DNA from: Symbiodinium natans | Taxonomy: Eukaryota > Sar > Dinophyceae > Suessiales > Symbiodiniaceae | Assembly (NCBI GenBank): GCA_905221605.1 | Contig: CAJNDS010002446.1 | Span: 1,201,922 to 1,229,421, forward strand | Direction of reading: 5' to 3' | Length of the DNA stretch: 27,500 bases | Part shown: piece by piece, positions 27,244-27,500 of the stretch | Layout: every line of letters starts with the position of its first letter | Position numbering within the stretch: the stretch's first letter is position 1 | Notes under the pieces: model-generated | Seen by the model: only the letters and a program-made list of their open reading frames with translations | Databases searched by the model: none | What the model was told of the DNA's origin: nothing | Position numbers and translations under genes: made by a program

Positions 27244-27312
27244 GAGCAGGTACGGCTCATTACCTCTGTCCCAGAGGGCTTGCTCACCGATATCTCCGAG
27301 TCAGGAGGGGGA
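27244..27312 (+). CDS. Candidate exon, unknown protein
   Basis: A strong acceptor (TCCTTCTTTGCAG|GAG) precedes 23 codons, EQVRLITSVPEGLLTDIS then ESGGG, with a GT donor at GGA|GTGTTG. It joins in phase 0 to 27398. Confidence 0.4.
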
Positions 27313-27336
27313 GTGTTGGATTCTGGCTTAGGCCTA

Positions 27337-27378
27337 CACCCTAAAGCCTAAACACTAAACCCTAAACCCTAAACCGAC
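27337..27378. repeat. Short telomere-like array inside a candidate intron
   Basis: CCCTAAA, ACTAAA and CCTAAAC units between the candidate exons at 27244 and 27398. Confidence 0.75.
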
Positions 27379-27397
27379 AAGCCTTTGGTTTTGCCAG

Positions 27398-27487
27398 GGA
27401 TCGGGCTTTGGTTCGAGGAGTCTCACCTTGACAGGGCCCGACCCTTTACACCCCGCCGAAGTTAGAATCTGGTGTGATGTACTACAG
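27398..27487 (+). CDS. Candidate exon, unknown protein, near the window edge
   Basis: Acceptor TTTTGCCAG|GGA, then 30 open codons, GSGFGSRSLTLTGPDPLH and PAEVRIWCDVLQ, ending CAG|GAGTTTAGGG. The 85-bp intron before it contains CCCTAAA units. The gene probably continues beyond the window. Confidence 0.4.
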
Positions 27488-27500
27488 GAGTTTAGGGTTT

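Noticed and set aside
1-27500. tRNA, rRNA, U-snRNA or spliced-leader genes
   Set aside because: I looked for typical cores, including the TTTTGGCTCAAG end of the dinoflagellate spliced leader, and found none.

Overview
The window looks like nuclear DNA of a dinoflagellate, most likely a Symbiodiniaceae-like or related alga. Four things point there. (1) TTTAGGG/CCCTAAA telomere-type heptamers are scattered through it. (2) There is a spliced gene for an RRM protein with a Gly/Trp/Lys-rich tail, a common dinoflagellate type. (3) Introns use GT and apparently GA or GC donors, with a G right after the acceptor AG. (4) Coding DNA is GC-rich. The species cannot be named from the sequence, and I saw no spliced-leader gene, tRNA or rRNA.

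Layout. Positions 1-1790 are an 87-bp tandem satellite. Positions 1824-3046 hold a duplicated ~400-bp segment flanking a nested palindrome built on GATTTGGCCAAATC. Positions 3047-5690 are irregular large tandem repeats of pyrimidine-rich DNA. From about 6030 to the end, the DNA is interrupted by more than 30 short telomere-like arrays in both orientations. Between the arrays lie short GC-rich segments, many of which read as exons.

Three protein genes are well supported. The first is a Pro/Ala-rich protein with five and a half near-identical 116-residue repeats (from 8055). The second is an orphan multi-pass membrane protein of 278 residues (12893-13729). The third is a four-exon RRM protein (24818-25743) whose splice phases all agree. 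A 434-bp tandem array (14865-19065) appears to be amplified from a segment related to a candidate exon near 12441.

The main discovery candidate is in the introns. The first intron of the Pro-rich gene and the third intron of the RRM gene are copies of the same ~115-bp sequence in unrelated genes, which is the signature of an introner (a mobile, intron-generating element). A second short element occurs as intron 2 of the RRM gene and at three other places. A third, with clear terminal inverted repeats, occurs twice. The telomere-like arrays also follow a rule: in eight places a CCCTAAA array, a 60-130 bp spacer and a TTTAGGG array follow in that order, and each spacer has an exon-like open stretch with plausible splice sites. 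This implies introns that begin with TTTAGGG and end with CCCTAAA. These exon calls were made by eye and need transcript evidence.
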